Under the pieces are notes generated by a model. That model searched no databases and was not told where the DNA came from. It saw only the letters and a list, made by a program, of their open reading frames with translations. From positions 1 through 64,000 of the forward strand of contig JBFMDN010000013.1 of assembly GCA_040753915.1 (NCBI GenBank): a stretch of DNA of 64,000 bases, in the 5' to 3' direction. The DNA is from JBFMDN01 sp040753915. GTDB lineage: Bacteria > Desulfobacterota > Desulfomonilia > Desulfomonilales > Desulfomonilaceae. The translations under genes were made by a program, and so were the position numbers. Position 1 is the stretch's first letter, and each line of letters opens with the position of its first letter. Shown in pieces: positions 16,970-26,337 of this stretch.

Positions 16970-19809
16970 TGGATCTCTTATGGTATTACAGCCCCGACCA
17001 CGGGCAGCTCTGTCAAGTTGTCGAATCGCGGACGCTTTGGGGTGAGACGACCTGTCGAGTGTGGCTGCCAGGCAGCGACACCGTGGTCCGCATTCCAGCA
17101 AGCAAGCTCAAGCCGATCGAAAGCTCAGGAATCGGCTCTCCGGACAGCATCGCCTACGTTGCCGCTGCAGCGAGGGTTGCAGATGCCCTGACGCAGGACG
17201 TGCTCCTGGCACCTATCGAAGCGTCCGTGATTCCCCTACCTCACCAGATTCGGGCCTTATCTCGTGCGATTTCCAATGACCGGGTGCGCTATCTCCTCGC
17301 GGACGAGGTGGGGCTGGGCAAGACGATTGAGGCGGGGCTCATCATGCGGGAGCTGAAGCTCCGTGGCCTCGTCAGGCGCACATTGGTGATAGCCCCAAAG
17401 GGACTTGTGACGCAGTGGGTAAGTGAACTCCGCTTTCATTTTGGGGAGACATTCCAAATGGTTCTTCCCGAGGACATCAAGACCCTCAAACGTATCACAC
17501 CGGCGAATGGTCTTGGGAGAGACGAACACAGAAACCATACCCTTGAGGTGATCCCTGACAACGCCTGGCAGATGTTCCCACAGGTCGTCGTACCTCTGGA
17601 CGCGGTGAAGCCAATGGAGAAACGCCGCGGATGGAGCGCCACGCAAGTTGGTGAGTACAACCGAGAGCGCTTCGAGGACCTAGTCTCAGCTGGCTGGGAC
17701 CTGGTAATCGTGGACGAAGCACACCGCCTTGGTGGGAGCACTGACCAAGTAGCCCGTTTCAAGCTCGGCCAAGGACTCTCAGAAGCCGCCCCCTATCTGC
17801 TGTTGCTTTCTGCGACTCCGCACCAGGGCAAGACCGACGCCTTTCATCGTCTCCTATCATTGATCGACCCGGACGATTTCCCGGATGTCGAAAGCGTTAC
17901 TCGGGAACGGGTTGAACCTCATGTGATTCGTACTGAAAAACGCCGGGCTATTGACGCGGAGGGAAAGCCGCTGTTCAAACCTCGGCGGACTCAACTCGGC
18001 CCGGTTTCATGGGAGGAACGGCACCGCGATCAGCGGCTCTTGTATGAGGCCGTGACGGAATATGTCCGGGAGGGATACAATCAGGCCCTCAAAGAGAAAC
18101 GAAGCTACATCGGGTTCCTGATGATCCTCATGCAACGGCTCGTCGTATCGAGCACCACCGCAATCCGGACGACACTGGAGAGGCGCCTTGAAGCCCTGGC
18201 CATGCCTCAGGAGCAACTGAATTTATTCCCTCTCCTTTCGGATGATGAATGGGCAGATCTGGACGGTCAGGACCAGTTGGAAACTTTGCTTCGCACTCGT
18301 TTCAAAGCATTAAGAAACGAGCGCGCAGAAGTCAAGTTGCTTCTGGAGGCCGCAGCGCGTTGTCAACAGGCAGGGCCTGATGCAAAGGCCGAGGCTCTGC
18401 TCGACTGGTTGTACCGGCTCCAGGCCGAGGAAGGAGACCCGGAACTCAAGGTGTTAATCTTTACCGAGTTTGTTCCCACCCAGGAGATGCTGGCTCGGTT
18501 CTTGAGTGAACGAGGGTTTTCGGTTGTTTGCCTCAATGGCTCAATGGACATGGAAGAGCGTAAACGGGTACAGGAGTCTTTCGCAGACAAGACCCGCATA
18601 CTTGTCTCCACTGATGCAGGTGGTGAGGGGTTGAATCTGCAATTCTGTCATGTGGTAATCAACTACGACATCCCCTGGAACCCGATGCGGCTCGAACAGC
18701 GCATTGGCCGCGTAGATCGTATCGGTCAGACCCACCCAGTCCGGGCGATAAACTTTGTTTTCGAGGGATCTGTTGAGCATCGGGTAAGAGAGGTGCTTGA
18801 ACAGAAGCTGGCTGTAATATTTGAAGAGTTCGGTATCGACAAGACCGGTGATGTACTCGACTCGGCCCAGGCTGGTTCCATGTTCGATGAGATGTATCTG
18901 GAGGCCATCCTCAATCCCGATAAGGCCGAAGAATCAGTGGACGAAGTGGTGACTCGTGTGCGGGATCAGATGCGGGACGTCCGAACAGCAGGGTCAGTTC
19001 TCGGCGGCACAGAGGACTTGGAGCCAGGCGAAGCCCAGCGACTGTTGACCCATCCTCTGCCTCATTGGGTCGAGCGAATGACGGTGTCCTACTTGAATGC
19101 ACACGGAGGGCACGCTGAAAGAAGAGGTGAAGGCTGGAATCTCAAATGGCCGGATGGAGACTCCCTTGCAAACGTGGTCTTCACAGCGAAGGAGGCTGAA
19201 AAACTTCCCGCAGCTCGTCACATCACGTTAGAGGAACCAAGGATTCGAGGCTTGGCCATGAGGCTACCCCGGTTTGTGCCAGGTCAGCCAGTGCCAATGG
19301 TTTCCGTTCCAGGAATTGCCGCAGAAATAAGAGGAATCTGGTCCTTGTGGCGGATTGCCATAACCACGATGGAATGGAACCGCCGCAGAATCATGCCCTT
19401 GTTTTTGGCCGACAACGGCAGCGTGTATGTGCCGACAGCTCGGCATGTTTGGGAGCAGCTTCTCGTATCGACCGCTTGGGTCACTTCGATGCTTGATGCC
19501 ACGTTGGCTGATGCGGCATTTTTGCAATCGCAGGCCGCAGCTGAAGAGCATGGCAAACCCATCTACGAATCGCTTGTGCAGGAGCATAAGGCCCGCATCG
19601 CACGTGAACGAGAGAAGAGTGGTTATGCGTTCGCCCAACGCCGCAGGACCCTTGAACGCATTGGCTTGCCTCAAGTCCGCAACTACCGCTTGAAGCTCAT
19701 TGCCGAAGAAGAGAGGGCTTTCGTGGAGCAGCTCGACCGCAAAGCGGAAATCTATCCCGAAATGGTTCCACTTATTGTGATCCGTGTAGAGGGAACAGGT
19801 AATGAGTAA
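16969..19809 (+). CDS. brxHII: BREX-3 SNF2/DEAD-type helicase BrxHII
   Basis: A 946-residue superfamily 2 helicase-like ATPase. Motif I is DEVGLGKTIEAG (about 111-122), motif II VIVDEAHRLG (about 246-255), motif III LLSATPHQGKTD (about 280-291), and motif VI QRIGRVDRIGQ (about 577-587). The long C-terminal region is helical. Order of motifs and length fit BrxHII, the helicase of type 3 BREX; HepA/RapA and DISARM DrmD share the core. The ATG at 16969 overlaps the preceding stop; a TTG one codon earlier is possible. It overlaps pglZ by 8 nt. Confidence 0.88.
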   Translation: MDLLWYYSPDHGQLCQVVESRTLWGETTCRVWLPGSDTVVRIPASKLKPIESSGIGSPDSIAYVAAAARVADALTQDVLLAPIEASVIPLPHQIRALSRAISNDRVRYLLADEVGLGKTIEAGLIMRELKLRGLVRRTLVIAPKGLVTQWVSELRFHFGETFQMVLPEDIKTLKRITPANGLGRDEHRNHTLEVIPDNAWQMFPQVVVPLDAVKPMEKRRGWSATQVGEYNRERFEDLVSAGWDLVIVDEAHRLGGSTDQVARFKLGQGLSEAAPYLLLLSATPHQGKTDAFHRLLSLIDPDDFPDVESVTRERVEPHVIRTEKRRAIDAEGKPLFKPRRTQLGPVSWEERHRDQRLLYEAVTEYVREGYNQALKEKRSYIGFLMILMQRLVVSSTTAIRTTLERRLEALAMPQEQLNLFPLLSDDEWADLDGQDQLETLLRTRFKALRNERAEVKLLLEAAARCQQAGPDAKAEALLDWLYRLQAEEGDPELKVLIFTEFVPTQEMLARFLSERGFSVVCLNGSMDMEERKRVQESFADKTRILVSTDAGGEGLNLQFCHVVINYDIPWNPMRLEQRIGRVDRIGQTHPVRAINFVFEGSVEHRVREVLEQKLAVIFEEFGIDKTGDVLDSAQAGSMFDEMYLEAILNPDKAEESVDEVVTRVRDQMRDVRTAGSVLGGTEDLEPGEAQRLLTHPLPHWVERMTVSYLNAHGGHAERRGEGWNLKWPDGDSLANVVFTAKEAEKLPAARHITLEEPRIRGLAMRLPRFVPGQPVPMVSVPGIAAEIRGIWSLWRIAITTMEWNRRRIMPLFLADNGSVYVPTARHVWEQLLVSTAWVTSMLDATLADAAFLQSQAAAEEHGKPIYESLVQEHKARIAREREKSGYAFAQRRRTLERIGLPQVRNYRLKLIAEEERAFVEQLDRKAEIYPEMVPLIVIRVEGTGNE

Positions 19810-21796
19810 CTGGCGGGCTCAAATCCTGAAAGAATTCGCTCCTGGGGTCGCAAGACTCACTTTGGTCGCCGACCCGGACAGCCTACTCCTCGAAGAAGTT
19901 GTTCTCGAAGGTATTCGGGAGCGTGGATTTGAACTGATTCCGTTTGAAGACCCTGCAGCGTTTCGATACGCCTATGAGACCAAGTTTCGATCCTGTTGGG
20001 ATCGAGGTGAAGAAACGGATCTTGCTGTGGTGCTCCGTTTACCGTCCGGCGACCTGGGGTCTCTACCATATGATCTCCTGCAGGCTGGGCGCAAACTGTC
20101 CTTCAGCCTCGGCGCTATTTTCCCGAACCTGAGCTACCCGGTCCTAACCTCCCTGGACCGCGGCGATCTTGATGCTCTGTATGAAGCGCAAGAAAGCCAT
20201 GTTCCAGGCCAACTTGGTGAAAACGCCACGAAGGAATTCGTCCTTCGACACGTCTTTGAAATAGCCCCCGAGTTGATCAAGCAACCTTCCGATCTCCTGC
20301 GGGTGCTCCTGAGACGTCATTACCACGGACGCACGGTCCCTCGAATCCTAGATGAACGGTTCGTCCAGCTCCTTAGAAAAAGCGACGTTTTTAATGAGTG
20401 GCCACTCGAAGTACTTGGTTCGGACCGTGAAGCATTCTTTCGGTTCTTGCAAGAGCGGTGGCCGTCCTTTCTCGACCGCATGACCTCTGAAGATCATCAG
20501 GCTGCCCAACAGGCCCCCACGCCAGAGTTTCCGGGCCCAATCAATCTTCCCTTTGAGCACCACGACGTCAGGGTGTATGTCGACAACCTGTTCCGTGAAG
20601 GACTTCTCAAACCTGTACCCCGACATGAGGACGCTCTGCCAAACGCATGGTACAGCATCGGCATTTGCACAGATCCGTTGCAATCGAGATTGCACCGTAT
20701 GACAAAATTGTTGGAGACGCTTGAATCCTCGATTCCTACTGCTGGAGCCAGGCACGAGGAGTGGTTCCGTTTTGCTCGCAGGTGGGCAGAGCTGATGGTG
20801 CTTTCAAACGCCGAGGTAGACGATGCTGCTGAAGAGAAATTAGCGACAATCAAGAACCTTCGGGACAGGATTGATGAATCTTTCACGGCGTGGTTGAGTC
20901 GGCGATACGCGGGACTGATCAACCTTCCCCCTGTTCCTCCGGTAATGCTGCACCACATTCCCCGTCTTCTTGCCCGTCTCGTTGATGAGAATCCTTCCTC
21001 CAAGTTCGCTCTCCTAGTGGTAGACGGTCTTTCTCTGGACCAATGGATCGTGATGTGCGAGGCCCTAGGGTCATGTTCCCCCCAACTTCGTTTCAAAGAA
21101 GACTCCGTCTTTGCTTGGATTCCTTCAATCACATCAGTATCCCGCCAGGCCTTATTTTCGGGAAAACTTCCGATGTTCTTTCCCAGCAGCATACTGACCA
21201 CGGAAAAAGAATCTTCACTCTGGAAGCAGTTCTGGATCGACCAAGGGCTTACACAAAGCGAAGTCATGTATGAAAGAGGCTTGGGCGACGGCAGCCTGGA
21301 ACACCTGGCTGAGAAACTGTCTGATCCACGAGTCAGAGTGGCCGGATTGGTCGTGGACATGGTGGACAGGATCATGCATGGGATGGAACTCGGTACTTCG
21401 GGGATGCACAACCAGATTCGCCAATGGGTACAAGGACGGTACTTGACCAATCTTCTCTTTCTCCTTCTCGCTCAAGGCTTCAAGATCTTTCTGACTTCTG
21501 ACCACGGCAACGTACAAGCATCCGGTTGTGGGAGCCCTGCGGAAGGGGCCGTGGCCGAACTTCGCGGAGAACGCGCACGGATTTATTCGGACTCTGTTCT
21601 CCGTTCAAGAGTCAAGGAGTCGTTTCCCCTGTCGTTGGAATGGGATCCTGTTGGCTTGCCGGAAGATTTTCTCGTCCTGTTGGCATCCAATCGAAAGGCA
21701 TTTACGGCAGAGGGAAAGCGGGTCGTCAGTCATGGCGGGATTTCTGTTGAAGAGGTTATCGTCCCCTTCATCGCCGTAGGGAGGAAGGGCGCATGA
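19802..21796 (+). CDS. pglZ: BREX alkaline-phosphatase-fold protein PglZ
   Basis: A 664-residue protein with the PglZ phosphodiesterase-type core in its C-terminal half: LLVVDGLSLDQW (about 405-416) supplies the first metal-binding Asp, SVSRQALFSG the nucleophile region, VAGLVVDMVDRIMHG (about 515) and LTSDHGNVQASG (about 562-573) the Asp-His metal ligands. PglZ is the defining protein shared by all BREX types and is needed for both exclusion and methylation. It overlaps the helicase upstream by 8 nt and shares an ATGA with the gene downstream, so it is translationally coupled. Confidence 0.92.
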   Translation: MSNWRAQILKEFAPGVARLTLVADPDSLLLEEVVLEGIRERGFELIPFEDPAAFRYAYETKFRSCWDRGEETDLAVVLRLPSGDLGSLPYDLLQAGRKLSFSLGAIFPNLSYPVLTSLDRGDLDALYEAQESHVPGQLGENATKEFVLRHVFEIAPELIKQPSDLLRVLLRRHYHGRTVPRILDERFVQLLRKSDVFNEWPLEVLGSDREAFFRFLQERWPSFLDRMTSEDHQAAQQAPTPEFPGPINLPFEHHDVRVYVDNLFREGLLKPVPRHEDALPNAWYSIGICTDPLQSRLHRMTKLLETLESSIPTAGARHEEWFRFARRWAELMVLSNAEVDDAAEEKLATIKNLRDRIDESFTAWLSRRYAGLINLPPVPPVMLHHIPRLLARLVDENPSSKFALLVVDGLSLDQWIVMCEALGSCSPQLRFKEDSVFAWIPSITSVSRQALFSGKLPMFFPSSILTTEKESSLWKQFWIDQGLTQSEVMYERGLGDGSLEHLAEKLSDPRVRVAGLVVDMVDRIMHGMELGTSGMHNQIRQWVQGRYLTNLLFLLLAQGFKIFLTSDHGNVQASGCGSPAEGAVAELRGERARIYSDSVLRSRVKESFPLSLEWDPVGLPEDFLVLLASNRKAFTAEGKRVVSHGGISVEEVIVPFIAVGRKGA

Positions 21797-22542
21797 TGCG
21801 TCGATCCGAGCAAATAGGCTTCAGTCAGCGTGTCCACTTGGAATGGTTTGAGCACACGGTTAATCTAATACTGGCTGGCAATGACCGACCGACGATTGAA
21901 TCGGACCTGCAGCGAATACTCAAAACCAAAGTCTCCGTGGGTGGCAGTGCCCAACGAGGGAATCGAGAAAAGATTATTACTATTCTGATCAAAGTGTGGC
22001 TCCGAGTACCCAAGGATCTGACGATTCTGCGGGACCATGGCCTTTCCATGCTTACGAATCTGAGTGGAGACGAACGCATGGCGGTTCATTGGGGGATGGT
22101 CATTGCCGTATATCCCTTTTGGGGAGCAGTGGCCAGCCATGTGGGTCGACTCCTGAAGCTCCAAGGAACTTGTGCAGCCGTACATATCCAACGCCGTGTA
22201 AGAGAACAGTACGGTGAGCGAGAGACTGTTTCACGGGCAGCACGAAGAGTGATTCGCTCTCTGGTTGATTGGAGCGTCCTGAAAGAGACCGGCACGAAAG
22301 GCGTTTATGAACAAGGACTGTCAGTGCCGTTGAATCAGATCAGGATCGTTACTTGGCTCCTCGAAGCGTCCTTGCACGCACGTTCCATAAATTCTGCTCA
22401 TGTGCATGACCTAATGGAACACCCCAGCCTTTTTCCTTTCAGAATGCCACATGTGTCCGCAGAAAGACTAGCGGCTGCTTCACAACGCCTTGAATTGTTC
22501 CGACAAGGGTTGGATCAAGAAATCTTCATGTTCCGGAAGTGA
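21793..22542 (+). CDS. brxA: BrxA-like protein closing the BREX-3 operon
   Basis: A 249-residue mostly helical protein. It starts with ATGA overlapping the pglZ stop and is the last gene of the operon. Position and size fit BrxA (DUF1819), the terminal gene of type 3 BREX; the internal pattern (short N-terminal helix, ESDLQRILKTKV, a run of helices, then an HTH-like stretch about 130-175) is compatible with the DNA-binding BrxA fold. I recognise it mainly from context. It has two moderately hydrophobic helices but no clear TM segment. Confidence 0.65.
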   Translation: MMRRSEQIGFSQRVHLEWFEHTVNLILAGNDRPTIESDLQRILKTKVSVGGSAQRGNREKIITILIKVWLRVPKDLTILRDHGLSMLTNLSGDERMAVHWGMVIAVYPFWGAVASHVGRLLKLQGTCAAVHIQRRVREQYGERETVSRAARRVIRSLVDWSVLKETGTKGVYEQGLSVPLNQIRIVTWLLEASLHARSINSAHVHDLMEHPSLFPFRMPHVSAERLAAASQRLELFRQGLDQEIFMFRK

Positions 22543-22564
22543 CCGGCAAACGGATTGATACCCG

Positions 22565-22640
22565 CCGTCGACGACAGAGAAGTAAGCAACGCTGCATTAG
22601 CGAGAGAACGGGCTACGGCAGTGGATCATTGCAGCCAAGC
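22565..22640 (-). pseudogene. relic of an Old Yellow Enzyme gene
   Basis: About 75 bases here align to 23898-23974 inside the intact OYE gene on the same strand; for example AGCGAGAGAACGGGCTACG versus GGCGAGAGAACGGGCTACG. Read on the minus strand with one small deletion, the relic gives STAVARSLANA then VAYFSVVDGG, against STVVARSLANAGVAYLSVMGG in the intact protein. It is too diverged to be a recent copy. It marks the right border of the BREX operon. Confidence 0.7.
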
Positions 22641-22703
22641 CCTGGAAACTTGTGGTAGAATATCTCAAGCCACACCTCCAAGGAGGAGACAGGAGGCAAA
22701 TCC

Positions 22704-22919
22704 ATGGAAATGGCTTTCAACGTCATTGTCGAACGCGACGAGGAAGGGTTCTACATTGCGACGGTTCCCGAGCTTCGCGGGTGCCACACTCAGGCCCGAT
22801 CTTTAGATACCCTAATGGAAAGAGTGAGGGAGGCGATAGACCTATGCCTTGAGGAGCAAGGCTCTCCCGTTTCATCGACCGAGTTCGTTGGAGTCCAGCG
22901 CATCACGGTGCAGGTATGA
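22704..22919 (+). CDS. hicB: HicB-type antitoxin
   Basis: A 71-residue protein with the HicB RNase-H-like fold: FNVIVERDEEGFYIATVPEL, RGCHTQARSLDTLMERVREA, then IDLCLEE. There is no C-terminal HTH or ribbon-helix-helix, so this is a short HicB. It neutralises the HicA RNase encoded next, which it overlaps by 4 nt (ATGA). Start ATG at 22704; a second ATG at 22710 is possible. AGGAGACAGGAGG lies upstream. The antitoxin-first order is a known alternative arrangement. Confidence 0.88.
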   Translation: MEMAFNVIVERDEEGFYIATVPELRGCHTQARSLDTLMERVREAIDLCLEEQGSPVSSTEFVGVQRITVQV

Positions 22920-23140
22920 GCCGACTTCCGCGGATCGATGGGAAGACGGTGATTTCCACGTTGGCAAAAGCCGGCTTCGAGGTTGCACGAATGAAGGGCA
23001 GCCACCACTTCCTTAAACATCCTGACGGCCGTGTGACCGTAGTGCCTGTACATGCCGGTGAAACTGTAGGGCCAGGGTTGCTGACCAAGATTATCAACGA
23101 TTGTGACATGACCCGAGACGAATTCGAGCGACTTCTCTGA
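22916..23140 (+). CDS. hicA: HicA-type mRNA interferase toxin
   Basis: A 74-residue double-stranded-RNA-binding-fold RNase. Family signature: RIDGKTVISTLAKAGFEV, KGSHHFLKHPDGR (catalytic His in GSHHF) and VVPVHAGETVGPGLLTKI. It cleaves mRNA when released from HicB. Starts within the last codon of hicB, so the pair is coupled. The frame is intact, unlike the other toxin genes of this window. Confidence 0.9.
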   Translation: MSRLPRIDGKTVISTLAKAGFEVARMKGSHHFLKHPDGRVTVVPVHAGETVGPGLLTKIINDCDMTRDEFERLL

Positions 23141-23296
23141 GGTCGTTCCGGTTTCTTCCCAGCGCATTCAATTCAGGAAATGAGCCATACCAAGGCGTCG
23201 TAAGACCTGCGTGTCTAGTCCGCCCAGAGAATTCGGGAGGACCAGATACTTATTTCATTCATTGCCAGCCCGGCCGCTGCGTCCTACAATGCCCCC

Positions 23297-23530
23297 ATGG
23301 CTCGTCTGTCGCGCATCGTAGTGCCCGGTTATCCGCACGACGTCACTCAGCGTGGCGTCCGCTCGACGGACGTGTTCCATTCAGAGAGGGATCGCCGTGA
23401 GTATCTCGGGATGCTGGGGCAAGAAATCGTGCGACACGGTGTGAGCATTTCGGTCCCCGAATTCCCGCCTGGCGCTTGCCGCCTGGATCCCGGGAAATGG
23501 CTCAAGGGGTTTCATTCGTACGGAACCTGA
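23297..23530 (+). pseudogene. truncated REP-associated Y1 transposase (RAYT)
   Basis: The first 52 residues (MARLSRIVVPGYPHDVTQRG, then ERDRREYLGMLGQEIVRHGV) match the N-terminus of IS200-like Y1 transposases of the RAYT group. In place of the canonical PHHVTQRG the second His of the HUH-type motif reads HDVTQRG, and the catalytic Tyr part (after about residue 52) is missing; the rest of the frame is unrelated. It is a dead fragment at the right end of the defence island. Confidence 0.75.
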
Positions 23531-23537
23531 GCTCTCG

Positions 23538-24647
23538 TCAGACAAACTTCTCCCGCCAGGCGCGCTGCTCATCGGGGGGCCACCGAACACAGAAAGCGGG
23601 TTTGCCTTTCATCACGATTTTCGTACAGGCATTGCATGAATCACACTGTACTATCTCATTCTCCCTGCCCTCCATGACCTTCCGAGGCCACTCCGGGTCT
23701 GTCCAGAGCACCCGTGCAAGTCCAATGAGATCCGCTTTTCCCTGCTCGACTATCTGTTCCGCTAACTCCCCTGTGACAATGAGACCCGCGGTTATGACAG
23801 GAACATCGACCGCTTTCTTGATCGCTGCTGCAAGGTCGACCATGTAACCCGGTTTTGCTGACTTTTCCACGATTTCGGGCAAGATAAAGGACTCATACGT
23901 GCCGCCCATGACAGAGAGGTAGGCAACGCCGGCATTGGCGAGAGAACGGGCTACGACCGTGGATTCCTGCAACTTCAAACCGTCCGGTAACCATTCGTCA
24001 GCCAGGAAACGGTATCCGACGGGAAACGAGCCAACCGCGTGCTTGACCTTGGAAACGACCTCCAAAGCGAATCTCTGACGATTCTCCAAGGGACCCCCAT
24101 ACTCGTCCTGCCTCTTGTTAGTCCTTGGCGAAACAAACTGGGCAAGCAAATACCCGGTCCCTCCGTGCAATTCAACCATGTCGAAGCCAGCCTTCCGGAC
24201 TCGGAGAGCGGCATCAACATACTTGTCCTGGATTTCCCCAATCTCTGAGAGTGTCAGAGCCCTGGGCATCCGACCGAACGTTTGCACTGCAGAGGGAGCA
24301 ACCGCTTCCGGCACGGCAGCAAAGCGCCCTGCATGGTTGATCTGCAAACAGGCAATTGCCCCTTGCTCTTTGATCGTCTCAGCCAGACGTTTGAGTCCGT
24401 CAAGATTCGCGTCAGTGTCGGCTCGTATGGTCCGGGGAGCCCCGCTACCGAGGGGGGAATCGACGGTGGCGTTTTCGACCACCACCATCGCGACGCCGCT
24501 CCCGGCCATCAATCGATAGTGCTCCAGGAGCAAGTCGCTGACCGTACCCCCCTCACCAGCATACCCAAGGTAAAGAGGAGCCATCGTGATCCGATTCCTC
24601 AACTTCAGGCCACCGACCTGGATTGGTTCAAAAAGATGAGAGTACAT
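23538..24647 (-). CDS. Old Yellow Enzyme-family NADH:flavin oxidoreductase
   Basis: A 369-residue FMN TIM barrel: LRNRITMAPLYLGYA at the N-terminus, LQINHAGR (about 98-105), the FMN/substrate loop VELHGGTGYLLAQFVSPRTN (about 160), GPLENRQRFALEV, and the phosphate-binding C-terminal strands DLIGLARVLWTDPEWP. The tail CDSCNACTKIVMKGKPAFC provides four Cys, as in the [4Fe-4S]-containing 2,4-dienoyl-CoA reductase/trimethylamine dehydrogenase subgroup, but the second flavin/NAD domain of those long enzymes is absent. Probably reduces an activated C=C bond; the substrate is unknown. It faces the divergent double-cubane gene. Confidence 0.85.
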   Translation of the reverse strand: MYSHLFEPIQVGGLKLRNRITMAPLYLGYAGEGGTVSDLLLEHYRLMAGSGVAMVVVENATVDSPLGSGAPRTIRADTDANLDGLKRLAETIKEQGAIACLQINHAGRFAAVPEAVAPSAVQTFGRMPRALTLSEIGEIQDKYVDAALRVRKAGFDMVELHGGTGYLLAQFVSPRTNKRQDEYGGPLENRQRFALEVVSKVKHAVGSFPVGYRFLADEWLPDGLKLQESTVVARSLANAGVAYLSVMGGTYESFILPEIVEKSAKPGYMVDLAAAIKKAVDVPVITAGLIVTGELAEQIVEQGKADLIGLARVLWTDPEWPRKVMEGRENEIVQCDSCNACTKIVMKGKPAFCVRWPPDEQRAWREKFV

Positions 24648-24917
24648 CCTGACTTCCTTTCTGATCGTACTTACCGTTCGGAGGGCTCGTCAGCGTCATC
24701 TCCGACGAAGAGAAGAGGATTGAGCCCTGCCGTGAGTACGGGAAGGGCAAGACCATTTGAAACTTCTTCAACTGCGATGTCAACGCCGTCAACAACGATC
24801 TTACCGCGGGCTTGACAGCAGCGGCATTACGCAGATAGAGTAATCCGATGCAGGAAATAGACGATTATGATACAAGACCGCGTTCGCGGGCGGCTCTGCA
24901 TGACGAAAGGAGACAGA
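24648..24917. other. divergent intergenic region with an orphan open frame
   Basis: Promoters for the OYE (minus) and double-cubane gene (plus) should be here. On the minus strand a frame of about 50 codons after a TAA (starting CRCCQARGKIVVDGVDIAVE) looks protein-like but has no start codon; it could be the remains of a small gene. Confidence 0.3.
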
Positions 24918-26222
24918 ATGACTGCCGAGTACGAAGAGATGTGGAAAAGCCTGGGGTTGGACCTGACTTCTCATGATGCGCTCCTCCAGGTGCTGGGAAA
25001 GGGGTATCAAGACATATTCTTGAGCCAGTCCGACCGTCCCAAGGGGATGGATTACTTCAACTTTGTCATGAGCGAGGTCCATGGGCTGCGCATCAAAGAG
25101 CTCCTGGACGGAAAAAAAGAAGGCCGGAAGGTCATCGGCTCTTTCTGTGTGTTCGTCCCAGAAGAGATCGTCAGAGCCGCGGATGCTACGCTGGTGGGTT
25201 TGTGCACAGGGGCGGAATTCGCCACTGAAGAAGTGGAAAAGGTCCTTCCACGGAACACGTGCGCTCTGATCAAGTCCGCATTCGGGTTCAAGCTCGGTAA
25301 GGTGTGCCCGTACATCGAATCGTCCGACATGATCGTAGGAGAAAATACCTGCGACGGAAAGAAGAAGTCGTACGAGGTTCTGGACACTTTGGTCCCCAAC
25401 CTGTACGTGATGGATCTCCCACAGACAAAATCCGGCGAGGGCCGATCTCTTTTGAGAGCCGAATACGACAAGTTCAAAAAGGCAGTGGAAGAACTGACCG
25501 GGGTGACCATCGATGCCCCTCGTCTGAAGAAAGGGATTGACATAGTCAACAACAAGCGCAAAGCGATTCACAGGCTCTCCCAGCTCAGGAAGGCCGATCC
25601 AGTGCCCATTTCCGGTCTTGATGCTCTCCTGATAAATCAGGTGTTCTTCTACGACGATCCCATTCGGTTCACTGATTCAGTCAACAAGATCTGTGACGAG
25701 CTCGAGGGGAGAGTCCGGGATGGAAATGGCGTTTTCCCGAAAGGGACTCCTCGCATTCTCTTATCGGGGTGTCCAATGGCTGTTCCGAACTGGAAGCTCC
25801 CGTGGGTAATCGAAACATCGGGCGCGGCGATAGTAGGTGAGGAATCCTGTGTGGGTGAGCGTGGGACACGCAACCAGACGGACGATTCGGGCTCCACGGT
25901 GGATGAGCTCATGGACGCCATTGTGGATCGGTATTTCAAGGTGGACTGCGCGATCTTTACCCCTAACCCCGACAGGCTTGAGCACATAAAGCAAATGTCC
26001 AGTGATTACAAAGCAGACGGGGTGATTCACTACGGCCTGCAATTCTGTCAACCCTATCAGATCGAGGCATTACCGGTGGAGAAGGCTCTCGAAGAATCAG
26101 GCATACCGACGCTCAGAATTGATACCGACTACAGCATGGAAGATGTCGAACAGATAAAGACCCGCGTGGAAGCCTTTGCAGAGCGACTCAAAATGTCAAG
26201 CTGCGCAACGTGCAGTCGTTGA
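24918..26222 (+). CDS. yjiM: double-cubane cluster protein (YjiM/HgdB family)
   Basis: A 434-residue protein of the 2-hydroxyacyl-CoA dehydratase alpha/beta family. Conserved Cys-containing loops are GSFCVFVPEE, GKVCPYIESSD, GENTCDGKKK, LSGCPMAVPN, GEESCVGERG and YGLQFCQPYQ; GENTCDGKKK and the second-domain Cys are typical of DCCP, which binds an [8Fe-9S] double-cubane cluster and reduces small molecules such as acetylene at low potential. Unlike dehydratases it is encoded as a single subunit beside a single activase. The ATG at 24918 has AAGGAGA upstream; a start 17 codons earlier is less likely. The physiological substrate is unknown. Confidence 0.82.
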   Translation: MTAEYEEMWKSLGLDLTSHDALLQVLGKGYQDIFLSQSDRPKGMDYFNFVMSEVHGLRIKELLDGKKEGRKVIGSFCVFVPEEIVRAADATLVGLCTGAEFATEEVEKVLPRNTCALIKSAFGFKLGKVCPYIESSDMIVGENTCDGKKKSYEVLDTLVPNLYVMDLPQTKSGEGRSLLRAEYDKFKKAVEELTGVTIDAPRLKKGIDIVNNKRKAIHRLSQLRKADPVPISGLDALLINQVFFYDDPIRFTDSVNKICDELEGRVRDGNGVFPKGTPRILLSGCPMAVPNWKLPWVIETSGAAIVGEESCVGERGTRNQTDDSGSTVDELMDAIVDRYFKVDCAIFTPNPDRLEHIKQMSSDYKADGVIHYGLQFCQPYQIEALPVEKALEESGIPTLRIDTDYSMEDVEQIKTRVEAFAERLKMSSCATCSR

Positions 26223-26337
26223 CCGAGCTGATGGAGGGGGGTGTGGGAGACAGTGGGACCGTTCCCTCCGGCTCTCCCCGCTTCCTAGTCGACGCAGCGG
26301 CTCGATCTGCGCGAACAACAACTCGACGGTGTTTTCA

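Noticed and set aside
6999..22542. DISARM or a type I restriction system
   Set aside because: brxF, BrxC-type ATPase, PglX and PglZ together define BREX-3; no HsdS, HsdR or DrmA/B genes are present.
24801..25571. 256-codon minus frame
   Set aside because: It is the antisense shadow of the double-cubane gene, whose conserved Cys motifs are on the plus strand.
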